NCBI GenBank assembly: GCA_002917075.1 | Contig: NTMA01000006.1 | Span: 124,001-188,000 of the forward strand | Length of the DNA stretch: 64,000 nt | Direction: 5' to 3' | From: Hawksworthiomyces lignivorus | Lineage: Eukaryota > Ascomycota > Sordariomycetes > Ophiostomatales > Ophiostomataceae | Shown: positions 19,498 to 30,500 of the stretch, one piece after another | How the letters are laid out: every line of letters begins with the position of its first letter | How positions within the stretch are numbered: the first letter of the stretch is position 1 | Position numbers and translations under genes: made by a program | The notes under the pieces: model-generated | Told to the model about the DNA's origin: nothing | Database searches by the model: none | What the model saw: only the letters and a program-made list of their open reading frames with translations

Positions 19498-22400
19498 CTA
19501 TTCTACCTCTTCAATCCGAGGATGCTTGGCAGAATTAGAGATGCCTGCCGTAGATGGGCCCGGAGCATCGAGGCCGGCTGGGCTGAGAGACAGACCAGCC
19601 AATTTTGTGAGACCGCCAAGAGGTCCGGTAGACACGTCGTTGGTAGCGCTTGTAACAGGGAGCAACGACGACAATTGCCAGTTTTCCAGGCTCTCGATCA
19701 CGTCAAGCGCGTGCTGCTTCACAAGCCCGTCTTCGTCCGTGCCTACTACGTACCGCAGAATTCGGAGAATATCGTCCTGGCTCTGCTGCGTTAAGCCAAA
19801 TCCCAACCGCCTTCCAGACTGTCGGGCCTCGTCGAGCGCCCGCACGAAGCTGAGAATCAGCACGATGGCTGCTCGGCGCAGGATGGCCTTTTCGAGCTCA
19901 GGTTCCATAGTCAGTACGTGTAGAGAGAGATCTACTGCACCGGAGGTGAGCGCTGCGCCAAGTCCCGCCACGTTTGTGTCGATGCCCGTCGCCAGGATCG
20001 ATAGTGCCGAGGCCCGGATGCGTACGTCTTCGCTGCCGCGCTTGCTACCCCAACCCTCGACAATGCGGCCTAAGATCTCGTTTCGCTTTTTTTCTTCATC
20101 CGATAGGAGAGCCTCATCTATATCGATGTCGTCTTCAACATCGTCTTGGGCTTGGGCCTTTCTCTTGTCCTTTAGCTCACGCATCCGTTCTTCTCGAGCT
20201 TGCCGGGCCTCGGTCTTGGCCCGATGTCCACGCCGGCCAGCCGTCTCAAGGAGTGCTTGACCAACTTGCTGAGCAGTGTCCCCTGTGAACGTTGCCCCAA
20301 GGCGTTGCACCACTTGCAGCAACGCCTCGCCAAAGCGTAGGCGGGTGTCTACGCGCTTCATTTCCGGAGTGTCAACGTAGTGATCGAGCAGCTCCTTGGT
20401 AGTCGACTTGGGATGCCGGTCCGCCAGAAGAGTGAAGATCTTGATCACGCGCAAATTGACGTAGTCTTCATTTTCGTCGAGAAGTGAAGATAGAAGTACC
20501 AGCAATGCGGGGATGTCTAAGATGGCGCTGTTTGCCTGAATCAACTCCTGAAGAAGGTTAAGTCCTTCCGACCGAACAGGTGGCGGCGAGTCCGCTTGTG
20601 TGATGTAAGACAAGGCGAGGCTGTATGTTTTTCGGTCTTCTATCTGCTGCTTTTTTGCAGCGACTGAGCTAGCGGACGCAGGTGGCGTGGATTCTGATTC
20701 TGGCTCTTCAATCTCGTCTCTATATTTCAAAAACAGGAGCAAGTTCTTTGCTGTTTTGGCTGTCTCTTCAGCAGAGTCTGTTCCAGACCATGCGCTGATC
20801 TTTTCAAGAGAGCTCTCAATCGACACCACTGTATTGATATCGGCTCTTGCTCGTCGAAAGTTTGGCGCAGTCACAACCATGTTGAGTAAACTCAATAAAA
20901 TTGGAACGGATTCGTCGTCTGTGGAAAGAGTCGTAGTCTCTAATTGACTAAGGAGTCCCTTTACAAGCTCAAGAATGTGGTCAGGACGTCCAACCAGCTT
21001 TTCCGGAAACTTCTCCATCATCTTCTGCAAAATGCTGCCTTCGAAAACCTCCGCTAGTGGGCTGGTCGTTGAGCTGTCATTTTGCCCATCGCTATCTGCT
21101 TTAGTGATAATGATCCCTGTTGCAGATTGTGTTTGCTTTGGTTTTCTCGACGCGATCCAGCGGCCAAAGAGGTCTAGGAAAATGGACGATATATCTTCAC
21201 TATCTGTTGAGATGGAAGCTAAAAGGTCAAGGAGGGCGTCGGATTTGGGTCCAATTTCGCTCCAGCGAGACTGCAGCACTTCAAGATCGTCCGGGAAGCC
21301 TCCTTGGGCAGATACAATGCAAATACGATCAATACTACCAAGGCTGGCATCACTGCTACTATTTGTTGCTTGGTAGGCCCACTGAGGCGGCGTGCTTGTA
21401 TCTCGAGAACCATCGAACAAGAGATTTTGGACAATTGGCAAGGCCTTGTCGGCAGACGTGGTAATCTTGAGATATATTTTCAGCAAATTTCGAGCTGGTA
21501 AACAATAGTCTTCTTGGCCCTGTTTCGATGCGTTCGGCCATGAGGAAAGTGCCCAGAGTGGCAAAACAATAGGATGGAGCAGCCTTCTTGTGAGGCCCGG
21601 GTTGGGATGAGAGATGATGAGGGTCTGCAATCTTCGTAATCCCTGGGCGACTTCTTCGTATGGTACTAATATGGCGGCCTTCTTCTTTCTCAAGTCAATG
21701 ACCTCGTCGTTCTTGTCACTACATCTACTAGCGCTCGCTGCAGGCACTCGACTGGTTGTTGGGTCGATGCACTTCAGCATGGGCTCGGCAAAATTTGCCC
21801 AGCCAGACGTTCCTGCCGGAACCTCTCTGTTAATCTCTTCTGCCCAGGTCGAAATGAAGGCAATTTCAGCTGCTAGGTTCAGATATCTTACCTGGCGCTC
21901 CAAAACTCTTACGCCCCAGAATGCCAAACCCGATGACATAGGAGGCAACTTTCGCCAGCTCTAGCCCGTCATGTCCGTCAAGAAGAGCTAATAGTTGCGG
22001 AGCAATGCCCCCGAACCACATCTCGTCTGTTGCTCGAGCAGGCGGACTGGCCAGCAGCCGCGTAGCCATCTTGAGCGCCTCGTGGGTAATGTTTGCTCCC
22101 TCTTTCTGTGGCACGGCAGTCTCGCTGGCGCTCACAGCGCTTGATGGGTGCACGGAGAATACAAATTCCAAAGTAGCCCTCACGCCATCCTCTCTCAGGG
22201 GCAGCAGAGCCAGCTGGCTCATAAACTCTGCTCGCAGCACATCAGGCACGCGACCTGGCTGAATAAGAATGTTTAATGCAGGCAGCAGGGCCACCGTTCG
22301 GGTTCTTTTCGCATATTAGAGCTTTTATATACTACTTGATCTTTCCTTCCTAGCACGCAAAAAGGGACAGCATTGCTTCTCTTCCCCTTGGGTCTACTCA

Positions 22401-22547
22401 CCCCCGTATCAGCTCTGAGAATTTTTGCAGTGCTGCTAGGCGGTCCGCAGTGCTAGAATTAAATGCTGCACTTCCCCGGCTGATTAGAGATTCTAAAAGT
22501 GCCTTCTGCCCTCCACGCGCCTCGTTATTAGAACTAGGCGCATCCAT
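19498..22547 (-). CDS. rtp1: Rtp1/TANGO6-family RNA polymerase II nuclear import factor
   Basis: Three exons on the minus strand: 22547-22402, 22304-21892 and 21812-19498, with introns of 97 and 79 nt. The product has 957 aa, a HEAT-like helical protein. Yeast Rtp1 helps assembly and nuclear import of RNA polymerase II. The segment at about 579-690 (SYITQADSPPPVRSEGLNLL through VNLRVIKIFTLLADRHP) matches the RTP1_C1 domain, and about 834-895 (RRAAIVLILSFVRALDEARQ onward) the RTP1_C2 domain. The 79-nt intron is needed: both flanking frames run on past it, but splicing rebuilds FGAPGTSGWANFAEPML, as expected for the family. A Lys/Glu-rich acidic insert (DKRKAQAQDDVEDDIDIDEA) lies between C1 and C2. 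It is divergent from ndc1. Confidence 0.84.
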
Positions 22548-22993
22548 CCTTAAGACACCGTGTTTCTATTATGTAGATGAAATAGTCCTCATCGTGATGG
22601 CAGATGTTGTATTTGGCATATGAAAATTAGTAATCATAGATTCTGACGTATTTGGAAATATGACTATGTAGTAGAGAATATCTATGTATAAAATAGAAGA
22701 TCAAAACACAATATCATTGGTCAGTACGATACCCCAAACTAGCGCCTTCGACGACTCGGCCAAAAGTGGGTCAATACGCGTGACATTACACGTGATCGTT
22801 ACCTTGTGAAGCTTTAGGTATTGTATTTTTTGGAGCTCCCTAAATTTATTATTTACAGTTTCTGTTGATTTGCGCTAGGTTGACCATCAACAACACAAGC
22901 AGCTCCACGCGTATAAAAAACAGAGTTTTCTCTGCCACCATCACCACCTGGCGATCCTCTTCTTTTAGTTGTGGACAATGCGCTAGCAAGAGG
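22548..22993. promoter_or_regulatory. Divergent promoter region, rtp1 / ndc1
   Basis: A 446-bp A/T-rich spacer. CACGTGA is at 22789-22795 and a TATA box for ndc1 at 22912. The compact size suggests shared control of the two genes, which is inference. Confidence 0.5.
22912..22919 (+). promoter_or_regulatory. TATA box of ndc1
   Basis: TATAAAAA 75 nt upstream of the ndc1 ATG. Confidence 0.4.
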
Positions 22994-25028
22994 ATGTCGT
23001 CGGCCACGCGTGTTCCTCCTTCCGCCCCGGATCCTGTCCGGCGGGCTCTTCCATACAAAGACTTTCTGCAGCCGGCGCTGCACAGACGGTTCTCCTCGAC
23101 AGCACTGGTGCTCCTAGCTACGGCATATATCCAGTCACTTGCTCTATCTAGTTGGTCGGCATGTATGTATTTAGAAACTTAGAAGAGCCATCTTGACTGT
23201 CCGCATGATAGTTTGTTTGCTAACTCTTTTTCTACAAGGGCTCTGGGCATGGTTCCCGCTTAGCAGTGCCGGATTTCGAGCGTCAGTCATATTCTTCTGT
23301 GGCCTTGTCATTATCATTCTACGTATCGCACAGTTTCACATCGGCATCCGCACCTCTAATTCACCATTCGAAACTTTCCTATACAATGCGGCGAAGCCAA
23401 AGACTGCTGAGACGCTGTTCTCGTACGGTCTCGCCGGCTGGCTCTATGGCCAGATCTTTCGCTGGTCTGCCCCGGAGAGTGCCAGCCTCGGCTGGATTAC
23501 CTACTATCCCGGCGACCGCACGCGGTTGAACGAGCGGGCTTTGTTCCTTGTCGTGCACGTCGTGTTTGTGGGTTTGGTTCACGCCGTGCTTCACCTGTTC
23601 TGGGATAACGACCGCTTGCTGCTGGGCACCGCGCGACCGATTGCAAACAACTCCTCCAACTCTCCACCGCCAGCTCAAGGGAAAACGGCCCAGCTCTACC
23701 GGGCGCTTGCTCTGCAGCTCCCGCTCCTGGCAATTTCCGGCTTCACGCGGTCCCTGGTGTCCTTCTTTGTAAGCGTGCCCGTCTACGCGCTCTTCTTGCG
23801 ACCAATCGCATGGAGGTTTACGCTGTCCCTCTTCCGCCCTTTCTACAACCTCCCAAAGTCGACGCTGCCACCCATGGCGAAGCCGTTTGCATCCACCTGG
23901 GGATTTATGCCCCGCTGCTTCCAGGCAGCCTTCTTATTTTCCATGCTGCTGCTCGTCAGCAACGCGGCTTTCTCTCTCTTTTTGGTGAGCGAGCCGCTGA
24001 AGGATGGCAAGCCGCTGACAACGGAATCGAAAGACCCCAACGGCAGTCTGCTAAATGGGCTTAAGAGCAAGAAGGACAAAGTCAAGGCTTTTGCCATGTG
24101 GGAGCTGGCTTTTATTGCACGGGATTTTCCTGACCGCCGCGTGGCCATCTACACTGACATCGACCGCAAAGATGGATTGGCGTGGGCGCAGATCTGCAAG
24201 GCTTGTTTAGAGGTCGTAAAGAGCCTCGAGACACGGATCGACCCGCCTGCGGTGGCAGCGGCGGCAGCTCCAGCAAAGGGGGCTGGCGCTGGTGATGATG
24301 GCACCCAGCCGCACAAGCGGCTCACGAAGCCGCTGCGGGAAGACGCCATCGTCGTGGCAACGCCGCAGAAAAAGAAGAACTTTCAAAACGAAGTCGAAAA
24401 GATTGTGACAAAAGTCGCTATCAATCCGCAGAGCCCGCCTCGGCTGAGCCCTCTGGCCAAGAAGGCGCTGCTCGACGCAAAAAAGCGCATACAGGATGTC
24501 CAGAAGGATATCAGCGGGCCTGAGAACCCCAACAGCAGCCTGCAGACCGCCATTCGCCAGTTTTTGGCACTGCCCGTGGTTGGATGGCCGTTCCGGCTGG
24601 GGTTCCGGAACCGGATTACGATGGCAGTTCTGGGCGGGCCCTACGGCGAGCCCAGCGTCTATGTCAATGCGATCAACGCGCTCACCTTGCTGGCTGTGCA
24701 CAGCTTGCAAGAGGACAAATTCGGCAACGTGCACCGCGACGTGGCGACGGTCATCCGCGAATTTACGCGGGTGACACGGAAGCTGGAGAGCTTCAAGGCG
24801 GCGTTTCCTATGCACTGGACGGATGTTGAGGCACATCGGACATGCCCAGAGGTGGACAGCATCTTGGACGCGCTCAAGGACGGCCTTGCAGACCTGGTCA
24901 ACAGCTTCGGACAGTACAGTAGAGACCTGAGACTGTCGCAGGCAGATATGCGTCTGGCGCAGGAGGCAGCAAGATTAGGGCGTGAGGAAGAAGCAGAACC
25001 AGCACCAGAAATGGAAGAAGCACGGTAG
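22994..25028 (+). CDS. ndc1: Nucleoporin Ndc1
   Basis: Two exons: 22994-23162 and 23239-25028, with a 76-nt phase-1 intron. The product has 652 aa, close to the fungal Ndc1 norm. Ndc1 is an integral membrane nucleoporin that anchors the nuclear pore complex, and in yeast also the spindle pole body, in the nuclear envelope. The N-terminal half has about six hydrophobic segments: near 34-55, 69-88, 150-172, a pair in 200-240, and 285-305. The splice rebuilds the loop SWSAWLWAWFPLSSAG between the first two. The C-terminal half is soluble, with the conserved LKSKKDKVKAFAMWELAFIARDFPDRRVAIYTDIDR block and a later FRNRITMAVLGGPYGEPSVYVNAINALTLLAVHSLQEDKFG block typical of Ndc1. It ends in an acidic tail. 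Divergent partner: rtp1. Confidence 0.88.
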
Positions 25029-25599
25029 AGAAGCAGGAGTGCAAAGCATAAAAGCATGGGAGAGGAATGGAGAAGGAGAATAGTGGTGTTATATCATGGA
25101 ATTGTAACGATACTGTACACGTCTTGTGCATTTCAAAGGAATCTAATGAAAATTAGCCCAAAGAATATTAGAGGAAATAAGAAAATACTGTACGCAAAGG
25201 GAAACAGAAGCGGTTTCTCTGTAAAAAGACCGCGAACGAGCACATGTGAAGCTTCTTGGAGTGTTGAAACAAGGAGCCAATCGGAGTTGCTTATGGATTG
25301 GCACAAGGAATAAGCGATAAGATAGCGGATGCTGGTCAGAAACATTGGGGCTGCGTGTGCTAATAAACATCGATCCATAATATAGCCTCATCTCCCTTCT
25401 TCTTTTCTCTCTTGCTTTCCACGGCCGCATGATTTCTCGCTCTCGCACCCCGCAAGGTTAGCCCTGCGACACTCTGCGCTGTTATGGGCTTATCTAGAAG
25501 TATGACTCTCGTGCCAACATCGACACGCTCTCCGGAGGCCACCTCCTTTAAAAACCGACAATCTTAAGGGCTTCGCTGCTCCCTCTACCTCTCCCAGCT
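25029..25599. other. Intergenic between ndc1 and dlt1
   Basis: 571 bp between two genes on the same strand. Purine-rich after the ndc1 stop, otherwise unremarkable; it should hold the ndc1 terminator and the dlt1 promoter. Confidence 0.5.
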
Positions 25600-27510
25600 A
25601 TGGCGTCGTCTTTCGAGCTCTTCTTCCGCATTGTATACGGCTTCTTTTATTCGTTTCTACACCTTCTAATTGTGGCACTTCTCCTCGTCACCCCTGCCGA
25701 TATCATCAACCAGTCCCGTATTCGCCAAAATCTCTATCCAATTCTCATCGTCTCCGCATGTTATGTCGCCTCTATCCTGATCGTAATATTTGTCTACTTT
25801 ACTCGTCTCTACATCAACCGATCCATTCTCAACTCCATACCCAAGTCCTGGATTCCGATCGAAAAGGGCGATGTGAAGAAGCATGTGCGAAAGATGATTG
25901 CCGCTGGCTTGGGCCGGAGCGCTGCCGTGGCATTTCTCTCACGGCCGCGCATTCTTCCGGAGGAGATGCTGGACAAGGGCCATCCTCTGAGTGCAGGAAC
26001 AGTTATGAGCGGAGGAATCGAAGCTGCAGAAGACGCGACCGCTGTTGGATCTGCCGCTTCTGGGTCGAGGAGGGAGGCTGCCGGCAAAGCCGTGCGCTTC
26101 AAGACAGCTGAGACCGCGGAGAAGGAAAAGGAGCTGGGCATCGATCTGCCGCCCTGCGAGGCGGTCTGGGGGCCGATTGAACACCGCGGCTGGGCGCCTC
26201 CGGCGCAGCCTCGAGGTAGCGGCGGCAGCCCGGCAGGCGAGCTGCACGATCTGCAGTACAGCACCGTCCTTGCGGAGCTGCCCAGCCTGATCGAAGCCAA
26301 GGCGCTCACCCTGGCGCCGGCGGATGCCGCATCGCACGTCGACCCGTCTCTGCTCGACCCTGAGGCGGTCGCGCTGCTCCAGCGGCCGGCATACATGGGC
26401 CTGCGCGAGTACTTTGGGCACCTGGCCGAGCTGGGCGTGGTCGATGTCCACAGCCGAGGCAGCTTGGACGGCGGCGGCAGCGGCAGCGGCAGCGGCGATG
26501 GAGACGACCGGGCGCTCGGCGCCGTCGTGGCGTCGTTTATGGCCACGTACGAGTACGCGCGGTTTTCTACGCGCATGCTGTCGCAGGCGGCGTTCCGCCA
26601 GCTGATGCACGACCTGGCGACGATTCTGCGGCGGATGGCGCCGCTCGACCCGGGCATCTTCGCGGCCCACTACGACGACGACGAAGACGACTACGACTGC
26701 GACAGCGAGGACGAATACGCCGACGGGAACAGCAGCGTCCACGGCGGCGACAGCGAAGGCGACGTCGACAACGATGCGGCACGCTCCACACCCACCACAC
26801 CATCGCGCCGCAGCAGCCGCAGCCATAGCCGCGGCCGCCAGAGCATAGGAAGCCACCCGGAGAAGCAGCAGCCGCAGCAGCAGCAGCAGCGTACTGCTCC
26901 TGACCAGCGACCGGAGCCGCGGTATGTGTCTCTTTCGACGAGGCGGTCCCGGTCTACGAGCACCGGCAACTCGCGCGTCACAGCGGCCAGCGACAGCACC
27001 GGCGGCAGCAACGGCAGCTCCACCAGCGGCAGCCAGGCGAGCAACGGCACGAGTAGGCACCATCGCCGCCGCCGCCGCCGCCGCCGCCGCCACAGCAACA
27101 TCGCGCTGTCCGCTGGGCAGCCGTCCGCCACGCGATCGCTGGTGAGGACAGAGTCCCTGTCTTCTGGCAGACTACAGGCGCCCCAGATGCGCCGCACTGC
27201 GACGACGCATCGCGCGGGCGGTCGAGCCTCGCACCACCGGACCGCCTCGTCGTCGTCTCGCTCGTCCAGCGCCAACAGCTTTGCACAGTCCCGGCACCCG
27301 TTCACGCTGGGCCGCAGCAGCCAGCCCTCCAGCAGCAGTGCGGGAAGCGGCGCCGCAAGCCTGCGGTCGGCTGTTTCCGGCAGGTCGGGCGGATCAGGCG
27401 GATCGAGCGGGTCGACCGGCTCCGTCATTCGGCTGGCAGACCGCAGCGAGCAGCAGGCGCTGGGGTTGCCGTACGTCTTGATGTCGCCTCCCCAGGGGAA
27501 CGGCACGTGA
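25600..27510 (+). CDS. dlt1: Dlt1-family membrane protein (defect at low temperature)
   Basis: Single exon, 636 aa. Two transmembrane segments (about 10-30 and 47-67) are followed by YINRSILNSIPKSWIPIEKGDVKKHVRKMIAAGLGRSAAVAF, which matches the conserved core of fungal Dlt1 proteins; the yeast member is needed for growth in the cold and its biochemical role is unknown. A second conserved part is near WAPP and the block RPAYMGLREYFGHLAELG to the RQLMHDLATILRRM helix. From about residue 360 the protein is long and low-complexity: an acidic stretch, Ser/Arg-rich regions, a Gln run coded by CAG and an Arg run coded by a CGC tract at about 27063-27092. This tail is much longer than in yeast and is probably disordered. 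Confidence 0.82.
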   Translation: MASSFELFFRIVYGFFYSFLHLLIVALLLVTPADIINQSRIRQNLYPILIVSACYVASILIVIFVYFTRLYINRSILNSIPKSWIPIEKGDVKKHVRKMIAAGLGRSAAVAFLSRPRILPEEMLDKGHPLSAGTVMSGGIEAAEDATAVGSAASGSRREAAGKAVRFKTAETAEKEKELGIDLPPCEAVWGPIEHRGWAPPAQPRGSGGSPAGELHDLQYSTVLAELPSLIEAKALTLAPADAASHVDPSLLDPEAVALLQRPAYMGLREYFGHLAELGVVDVHSRGSLDGGGSGSGSGDGDDRALGAVVASFMATYEYARFSTRMLSQAAFRQLMHDLATILRRMAPLDPGIFAAHYDDDEDDYDCDSEDEYADGNSSVHGGDSEGDVDNDAARSTPTTPSRRSSRSHSRGRQSIGSHPEKQQPQQQQQRTAPDQRPEPRYVSLSTRRSRSTSTGNSRVTAASDSTGGSNGSSTSGSQASNGTSRHHRRRRRRRRRHSNIALSAGQPSATRSLVRTESLSSGRLQAPQMRRTATTHRAGGRASHHRTASSSSRSSSANSFAQSRHPFTLGRSSQPSSSSAGSGAASLRSAVSGRSGGSGGSSGSTGSVIRLADRSEQQALGLPYVLMSPPQGNGT

Positions 27511-30500
27511 GGTGGTTGCAATTTACTGTATTGGGTGCATAAACAGGATACTGGGATCAGGAGCTATTACTACGATGCAGCAAACAGATGGCCTGCTCTC
27601 CGATTAATATTTTAAAGTTTAATGTATATAATTCTATTCAGGATATGCTTTCTTTTGGCGTACAGTCGATATCCAAGAAGAGCTACAATTATAGGCCTGC
27701 AGCGGCCTCTTAAAGCAATACGAGCCCAAACCCATCTAGCAAACACGTTGGGGCGTCTTCAGAATGCCAACCCGGACGGAACCGACTACCAACCGCATAT
27801 CTGCACGAGACATGCCGGAAACAACATACATACATACATGAATGCAAGTGCAGCCAAGAATTTGACCACAGACATTTGCACATCGAGATCGCTTTCGCTT
27901 GTACGTATCCGTGCATTCTAGGTACGCCGTATATGCAGGTATGCAGGTAGGACACATATGATCTGCAGTGTGTCAATGTCTGTAAGCATACGAGTACGAA
28001 GGCGAACACTTTTCTTGCACCTCGCGTCTTGCATACTCTGTACGGAGTAGTCGGAGAGCAAAAATTAGGATGGCCCCTTTTTAGTGCTATATGATACATC
28101 ACAACACACTATCGCAGGTCGGATGGTTGCCTCTGTCTTGGCTACCCGACAGGAAGGGAAGCTTGTCAGGAGAGAGAGAGTGAGATGAAATAACCCACCA
28201 GAGTGTCCCGAGTCCAAGGCATCATTCTCTTTCCCCTTGAGGAATCTGCCATTGTTTCTCACTAATGCATTTGCTATTCACAATTTGTCTTAGTTTCTAG
28301 CGATTTCGGTGCTAGGCTGGGCTCGTTTTGTCTGCTGATTGAAACCAGTGGACCAGTTTCTCTGGGGCTTTTTTGCTTCGCTTATTTCGGAATCAGTTCC
28401 TACGACGTACTAAGCCTACGGCGCAGTGCATCGTATGCCCCTCGTAATTTTGCTGCTAGCCTTCTCTGCTTATTCCGCTCCTCCACTCTTCCAGTCTCCC
28501 GACAACTTGGCTCTTGGGATGTCCCTTGGGGAAGACGGCAGTTTTTCAGTCTGCTCGCTCTCCCTTGCCCTTCGTGTCCTAAAAGCCCTCCACCAGTAGT
28601 TAATCTTAGCCTCTAACCGAAACCACGCTGCGCCCTGCCGACGAACTCCTGGCAATTCAATTTGGCTTCCCAGGCGCTGTCTTCGCATCAAGCCAAAAAT
28701 ATCTCACTAATAGATGTGCTAGTAGGAATCGGGGGCAAAGAAAGGGAACTACATCTATGTAAGACGTAGACCAACAGGCACAAGGCTGAGTCAAGGGCAT
28801 GATTCCCTGCTGGGGCACGAAACGACGGATTCTGCAATAGACTCAAATACCTACTCCGTAATTACTTGTCTGTACAGTGAGAGTACCACATCCATCTCAG
28901 GTTTGAGACCATCGCACTCCTTTTCCTTTCTTGAAAGTTGGGCAGCAGCATCACAGATTCGACACAGAATGCAAAGCGACTGTACGATTACTGCAACACT
29001 GTGCTCATATTCTTTGCTGGCATCAAATATAACGAGACTCAACCGCGCCTCTCTTGCTTTCCATTTTCATGCTACACTCCGTCGCTCACGTCGTATGCAC
29101 TTATCTACTGAAATGAGGAGGAGATGTGCGCCACTTGCCGGCTCCTGGAGGTACAGTTAATGAGGTACCTTGGCAGACCGTGCAACTATGGCCAGTGTTC
29201 GTGTGTCCGAAAATTAATACCATATCTCTCTATTTGGTCCGTCCCACGTCGTTCCCAGAAGTCTCGTCTGCCGCACGCACCGGCCGGAACGGGACTCTGA
29301 TTCCCCGGTTCATTAGTGGTTCTACGTAAACAGTAGCGCCAAAAGGTCCTTCACCAGAAGAGGCGGTTTGAGAACGCGTGCTGCTTTCGTACCTCAAAGC
29401 CGTCGTGCATATGCACTCCAAACGCAATTCAGCAATACCTCCAGAGCTTTTGCCTTTACAGGAAAAGGGGGCTTGCATAATCCTGGTTCCTTGTCCACTG
29501 GGTGGTGGCCCGCAGGACATTCATTGTTTTTATTTTTCTTTTGCAGTTGTACCAAGAAAAGAGGACCTTCTTTTCTAGCATAAAACTGCATTTATGCAAG
29601 ATGCATGCGTGAAATCCTCCTTCTGACGCACCCTGGTTTTCTTGTTCCTTTCTCTGTGTCCCAGGTCCTCGTCCCTACGAGGATGTACTTTGTTAGCGGA
29701 GAAGCTCTGAAGCGGGTCTTCTCAAGCTGCTGGAGACATGGCTACGTTAACCCGAACCTCTCCCACGTTATTCCAGGTCGTTGCATGTACGCGATCATTT
29801 TTATTTAATTTTTAATTTGTACAAAAATTACCAAGGTTGCAGTTTTTAAGCGACGTTGCTGTTAGAAAAATCACCGTTGGATAATATGTATAAAGGCGTT
29901 TCTAAGCCTGTAGTTTAACAAGGGGAACGAAAAACTTAAAATTATTTGAAGGAAATGTCTTTTGCTTTGGAATCTGCAGGTCTTAATGAAAGGCAATAGG
30001 CAGGGCTCTAGGAAGCCTGCCTTCTGCTGTCGGAGCGAGAGTGTTATTATTGGGGACAATTATCAATCTCCGGTCTTTGCAACCCTACCTCGAGACCCAA
30101 TTGAGACCCAATGACAGGGGTAACTCACTTGAACGCTGCACAGCTCGCTGACAAGCTTTCTCTTACCAACAGCCCTAACGCAGAGACAATAGGGTCACCA
30201 TTGTATGAAAAGATTCGCTTTCAAAGCCTCTGTCTGCAGTATGGAGAAGTTTATTCCAAAGTATGACTACAATAGGATGGATTTCGCGCTAGACCGGAGA
30301 TATTCCCAAAGAAAAGCAGTGCTCACAAGAGTGATAAAGGAAAAATAAGCGAGGTGCCATGCTTACATGCGCATACAGCTGCTGGAAGGAGTATCTAAAC
30401 GGGTTTGGAGCAGGTCTCCTTTCTACTCCGTAGTTCGCCTTGTCTCGCCCTGCCAAAGAAAATTGCAGGATGCTCCATAATAATCTTCCCAAGGGTCTGG

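Noticed and set aside
25939..27093. Antisense 384-codon ORF over dlt1
   Set aside because: Ala/Val/Arg-rich shadow of the low-complexity dlt1 tail.
28700..29600. Short ORFs on both strands in the desert as exons of a hidden gene
   Set aside because: I could not join them with consistent GT-AG splices into a protein that resembles any family.
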